A stretch of DNA of 39,297 nucleotides, taken from IMG/VR virus record IMGVR_UViG_3300042934_000514, positions 1-39,297 of that record; one strand, written 5' to 3'. Of the stretch, positions 36,847-39,297 are shown piece by piece. The first letter of the stretch is position 1; each line of letters begins with the position of its first letter. This DNA is from a virus. Made by a program: the position numbers and the translations under genes. The notes below the pieces were generated by a model that worked only from the letters and a program-made list of their open reading frames with translations, had not been told where the DNA came from and did no database searches.

Positions 36847-37047
36847 ATGAAACAACTCCTAATTAAAATAAACAACCAACTGCAAGAAATAATCGAGCAC
36901 GAAATTAGAGTTAAGAAGTTAAATTCAGACTTCACTATACTAGGATATAAACTAAAATTTGAATATGGTTGGTGGGTAGATCGTGGAGAGGGATTTGAAT
37001 TTGTTGGTGAGGAAAGTGAATTAAGCAAATTAATTAAATATAAATAA
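36847..37047 (+). CDS. Small protein, 66 aa, unknown
   Basis: ATG 36847 follows GAGGGGTGAATGATTT. The product has a helical start (LLIKINNQLQEIIEHEIRVK) and a Trp/Glu-rich beta end (YGWWVDRGEGFEFVGEE). It is the last rightward gene; a long inverted repeat follows it before the convergent integrase. Confidence 0.58.
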   Translation: MKQLLIKINNQLQEIIEHEIRVKKLNSDFTILGYKLKFEYGWWVDRGEGFEFVGEESELSKLIKYK

Positions 37048-37049
37048 AC

Positions 37050-37093
37050 ATATAGCGTGTATAATTAGATGAATATAATTATACACGCTATAT
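37050..37093. repeat. 18-bp perfect inverted repeat between convergent genes: bidirectional terminator or attP
   Basis: ATATAGCGTGTATAATTA (37050-37067) and its exact complement (37076-37093) flank GATGAATA. It lies between the last rightward gene and the integrase stop. No canonical T-run follows on the plus strand; the minus strand continues into an AT-rich TTTATTTATATTTAATT. It may be a terminator for both sides; location beside a serine integrase also makes it an attP candidate. Confidence 0.65.
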
Positions 37094-37122
37094 GCTATTT
37101 GAAAGGCTGCAAATCCAAAGTT

Positions 37123-38643
37123 TTACAGCCTAGGATATATTTGTAATTCAAATTCAGTAGCATCTGTACTATCTGGTGAACGGTAGAGAGTGCCATATGA
37201 AATTACACTTTTCATTAGTTTGTTTTTTAATTCGTTATCATTTGTGCTTCTGTAAGCCTCTACAACGTTTTTAAGTTTTGGAATGATTTTATTCACACTT
37301 GAATTTAGAATCGTTTCTAGCTCAATATTTAAACTCCTGTTGATGTTTTTTAACTCTTCTTCCTTTTCACTCAACTTTAACTGCCTTTGGGTGAAAATAT
37401 CTATACTATAAACACCTTTCTCTAAAAAAGTATATAAATTTTCCTTTTGTACTTCCAGTTCCTCAATTTGTTTTTTATTTTCTCTTAAAGCAATTTCGAT
37501 AGAAGTAGTATCTAATTCTTTTTCACTACCTTTATTCGATATATCAAAATTACTTATAAATTGCTCTAATGCTGCAAGAACAGCATCTTCAACTAAATCA
37601 TATCTTGTAGTTCTGGTTAGCTTATTTGTTTTACATTCTGTTGATTTACAACCTAGTTGTAATGCAGATTTTAAACCTCTTTTTAAGCCATGAACACTTT
37701 TAAATAAGTAAATACTTCTACCACATAACTTACATCTTAAAACACCTGCTAGTGCGTTAGTGACTTTCTTGTCACTATTCGTACTATTGGAGCGAAGCAA
37801 CATAACTTCTTGAGCTTTAAAATATGTTTCTCTAGTAATTATTCCTTCATGTGCGTTTTCTACAACAATTGGATTTGGGTTTTGAGTTACTTTATATTTT
37901 CCGTTTATTTTTTTATGTTGTTTATTTTGGAAAATAATATCACCACAGTAAACACGATTCTTTGCAATCGCTCTAACCATAATAGGTTGCCATTGTTTAC
38001 CAGTTGCACTTTGTATGTTCATGTTATTTAGCTTTTTACATATAACAGCCATTCCAAAACCATTAAGTATTTGTTGGAATATATATTCAATTATCCAAGA
38101 CTTCTCAGGATCAATTACTAACCTTAATTCTGAATCTTTCAAATAGCCAAGAGGAGCATTCTTACCAACATGTTTACCCTCACTTGCAGAAGCCTTTCTA
38201 CCACGCATTAAACGTTTATTTATCTGTTTTAGTTCTTCACGAGCAACAAGAGATTTAACTGAGTATGTAATCTCATGTGTATCATCAGCAGGATCTATGA
38301 TTTCGGTAGGGGAAATTATTAAAGTGTTTGAAGTTCTAAACGACCTATAAATTAATCCCTGGTCTAACATATCTCCACGACCTAATCGGTCAACATCCAT
38401 TACTAAAACACCATCAACAGAACGTTTTTCAACACTTCGCAATAAACGTTGCATTTCAGGTCTTTCAGAAATATATTCACCAGAGACAATTTCTTCAAAG
38501 ATTTCAATGACAACATACTTATTCTTTTTAGCATAAGCCAATAGTTGAGTTCTATGTCTTTCAAGAGTGTCGTAAGAAACCTTTGCAGAACGTTCATCTT
38601 CAATATCTTTTCTAGATTTTCGTAAATAAATAAATACTTTAAT
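37123..38643 (-). CDS. int: Large serine recombinase (integrase)
   Basis: The ~506-residue protein begins with the resolvase catalytic domain (VFIYLRKSRKD, with Ser10 counted from ATT; then VDGVLVMDVDRLGRGD). It continues with a Recombinase domain (APLGYLKDSELRLVIDPEKS, ~165-290), a zinc ribbon (CKLC ... C..STEC) and a coiled coil (~385-450). It recombines attP with a host attB; excision needs a directionality factor, not identified here. Start: GAGGTGA (38655-38649) stands 5 bases before an in-frame ATT (38643), while GTG 38652 overlaps that site and ATG 38694 has none; thus ATT or GTG. The gene runs leftward next to the repressor, as in other Gram-positive temperate phages. Confidence 0.92.
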   Translation of the reverse strand: MKVFIYLRKSRKDIEDERSAKVSYDTLERHRTQLLAYAKKNKYVVIEIFEEIVSGEYISERPEMQRLLRSVEKRSVDGVLVMDVDRLGRGDMLDQGLIYRSFRTSNTLIISPTEIIDPADDTHEITYSVKSLVAREELKQINKRLMRGRKASASEGKHVGKNAPLGYLKDSELRLVIDPEKSWIIEYIFQQILNGFGMAVICKKLNNMNIQSATGKQWQPIMVRAIAKNRVYCGDIIFQNKQHKKINGKYKVTQNPNPIVVENAHEGIITRETYFKAQEVMLLRSNSTNSDKKVTNALAGVLRCKLCGRSIYLFKSVHGLKRGLKSALQLGCKSTECKTNKLTRTTRYDLVEDAVLAALEQFISNFDISNKGSEKELDTTSIEIALRENKKQIEELEVQKENLYTFLEKGVYSIDIFTQRQLKLSEKEEELKNINRSLNIELETILNSSVNKIIPKLKNVVEAYRSTNDNELKNKLMKSVISYGTLYRSPDSTDATEFELQIYPRL

Positions 38644-38725
38644 GATAATCACCTCTAAAACTCTGTATAAATATGGATATGTGTATTTTAGCATATATAA
38701 GTAGAATCATAGATTAATAATTAAA

Positions 38726-38740
38726 TGTAAAATATTTACA
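38726..38740. promoter_or_regulatory. Palindrome upstream of the integrase
   Basis: TGTAAA-ATA-TTTACA, about 85 bases before the integrase start, in a short AT-rich gap. It may be an operator for int expression; no clear -35/-10 pair is visible. Confidence 0.4.
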
Positions 38741-38753
38741 AGTAATTTTGAGA

Positions 38754-38780
38754 CAAAAAAAAGAAGCGTTATATCGCTTC
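38754..38780 (-). terminator. Terminator of the LexA-box ORF
   Basis: On the minus strand GAAGCG-ATATAA-CGCTTC is followed by TTTTTTTT. The stem overlaps the stop codon of the 46-codon ORF, so the unit is short and separate from int. Confidence 0.87.
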
Positions 38781-38909
38781 GCTAATGACAACATTTTCGT
38801 TATCATTTTCTATATTTTTATCACTATTATCTCCCGTTCCGATAATAGTAGTGTTATCAACTTTTAAAGATACCCCTTTTTCAAACAGATCGCTATAAAT
38901 AATTTTCAC
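38769..38909 (-). CDS. 46-aa ORF under a LexA box, candidate SOS-induced antirepressor
   Basis: Start GTG 38909 follows GAGAGGGGAAATCAAG. The product is small and acidic: VKIIYSDLFEKGVSLKVDNT, then TIIGTGDNSDKNIENDNENV. It has its own promoter with a LexA-type box over the transcription start, and a terminator over its stop codon. It stands between the repressor gene and int, in the same orientation. The repressor has no protease domain, so a damage-induced small protein that inactivates it is a plausible reason for this gene. Expression is well supported by signals; function is inference. Confidence 0.68.
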   Translation of the reverse strand: MKIIYSDLFEKGVSLKVDNTTIIGTGDNSDKNIENDNENVVISEAI

Positions 38910-38929
38910 CTTGATTTCCCCTCTCCGTG

Positions 38930-38981
38930 ATAAGAACAAATGTTCTTATTTTTATTATATAAAAAAGCTAGGAGTATTCAA
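38930..38981 (-). promoter_or_regulatory. SOS-type promoter: sigma-A boxes with LexA (DinR) box
   Basis: Minus strand: TTGAAT (38981-38976), 16 bp, TATAAT (38959-38954), then a 20-bp perfect palindrome ATAAGAACA-(2)-TGTTCTTAT (38930-38949). Its core GAACAAATGTTC fits the Bacillus LexA consensus GAACRNRYGTTY at every core position; only the two outermost C's differ. It covers the expected start point, so LexA would block the promoter until DNA damage. Confidence 0.8.
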
Positions 38982-39030
38982 GGTAATTTTACAATTCGAC
39001 ACAAAAAAATGATATTGGTTATTTTCGATA

Positions 39031-39297
39031 TTATTCGACAATACCAGACTCTTTAAGTTTCTTAATGGCTGTAACATACTTCTCAACTTGCTCTGCAGTT
39101 ATGTTCTCCTTTTGCATTTTTTCAGCAAAGACTAACCATTCTACACCAATTTCTTTTAATCGTTCTGGGACCTCAACTTCATAACCTAATAAATAACTAA
39201 CGGGAACACCATAAAAATCAGCAAGTTTCTCAGCAAGTTCGTATGGTAAATTTGGATATTCTCCGCGCTCGAATTTACTCAAATTAGAAGCGTATGT
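39031..39297 (-). CDS. XRE-family phage repressor, C-terminal part (continues from 1-235)
   Basis: This is the 3' part of the gene described at 1-235. Bases 39171-39297 duplicate 1-127. Past the HTH the chain continues YLLGYEVEVPERLKEIGVEW, LVFAEKMQKENITAEQVEKY and VTAIKKLKESGIVE, a helical end that may form dimers. Read alone, the piece seems to start at an internal Met; the true start is at 235. Confidence 0.88.
   Translation of the reverse strand, partial: TYASNLSKFERGEYPNLPYELAEKLADFYGVPVSYLLGYEVEVPERLKEIGVEWLVFAEKMQKENITAEQVEKYVTAIKKLKESGIVE
39171..39297. repeat. Terminal overlap, right copy (circular junction)
   Basis: Exact duplicate of 1-127 in the same orientation. Removing one copy joins the repressor gene in frame and gives a circle of 39170 bases. 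Confidence 0.93.

Noticed and set aside
39031-39282. An independent 83-aa gene starting at 39282
   Set aside because: It begins inside the HTH domain. The missing start is at 235 on the circle, so it is the tail of the 124-aa repressor.
1-39297. A real 127-bp direct terminal repeat of a linear phage genome
   Set aside because: The repeat interrupts a repressor gene that becomes whole on joining, and its length is a typical assembler k-mer overlap. A packaging terminal repeat inside the repressor gene would be unusual.
1-39297. tRNA, rRNA or insertion sequences
   Set aside because: No cloverleaf with conserved tRNA bases, no ribosomal RNA and no transposase was seen on reading both strands. 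A tRNAscan or ISfinder run could still find a degenerate one.

Overview
The window is one complete circular element of about 39.17 kb, written out linearly. Its first 127 bases are identical to its last 127 bases (1-127 = 39171-39297), and a 124-codon repressor gene reads without interruption across that junction. It is a temperate siphovirus of a low-GC Gram-positive host, most likely a member of the Bacillaceae. The reasons are AT-rich DNA, strong GGAGG-type ribosome sites, many TTG and GTG starts, a Bacillus-type LexA box, and families typical of Bacillus prophages (ArpU, XkdX, XtrA-like, XhlA-like, SPP1-type holin, DUF6906). The species cannot be read from the sequence.

Layout on the circle. 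(1) Lysogeny, minus strand, 39031 through the origin to 235, then 38909-37123: a short XRE repressor, a 46-codon ORF behind a LexA box, and a large serine integrase. (2) Early genes, plus strand, 386-8992: Cro-like protein, BRO/KilAC antirepressor, DnaD-like replication initiator with internal iterons, dUTPase, HNH nuclease, ASCH/DUF3850 protein, orphan cytosine-5 methyltransferase, SSB and many small ORFs. The repressor/Cro region carries a set of GGTG-N5-CACC operators. (3) Switch to late genes, 9112-11770: ArpU regulator, a catalytic-domain-only tyrosine recombinase, a 390-bp regulatory gap, and an accessory pair (membrane-anchored Mrr-like nuclease and a DUF3908-like protein) whose two genes share a duplicated leader hairpin. 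(4) Packaging, head and tail, 11820-27975: HNH, TerS, TerL, HK97 portal, protease and capsid, connectors, tail tube, a frameshifted G/GT pair, tape measure, baseplate, and a large fibre with a BppU-like start, an SGNH esterase and four beta-sandwich repeats. (5) Lysis, 28025-29423: XhlA-like protein, holin, amidase with two LysM domains. (6) Accessory zone, 29559-37047: a GNAT/small-protein pair, a leftover SH3b domain from another endolysin, an XRE plus coiled-coil membrane protein pair, an actin-like ParM with a ParR-like partner, and a compact set resembling a stripped-down conjugation apparatus (VirB2-like protein, membrane-bound M23 peptidase, VirD4/TraG/HerA-like ATPase).

How the parts may work together. 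The element can probably integrate (serine integrase) and also has a plasmid segregation module, so a phage-plasmid or dual lifestyle is likely. The repressor has no autoprotease domain, so the LexA-controlled 46-codon ORF next to it is the best candidate for coupling DNA damage to induction. The least expected content is the transfer-like cluster joined to the segregation genes, with no relaxase in sight.
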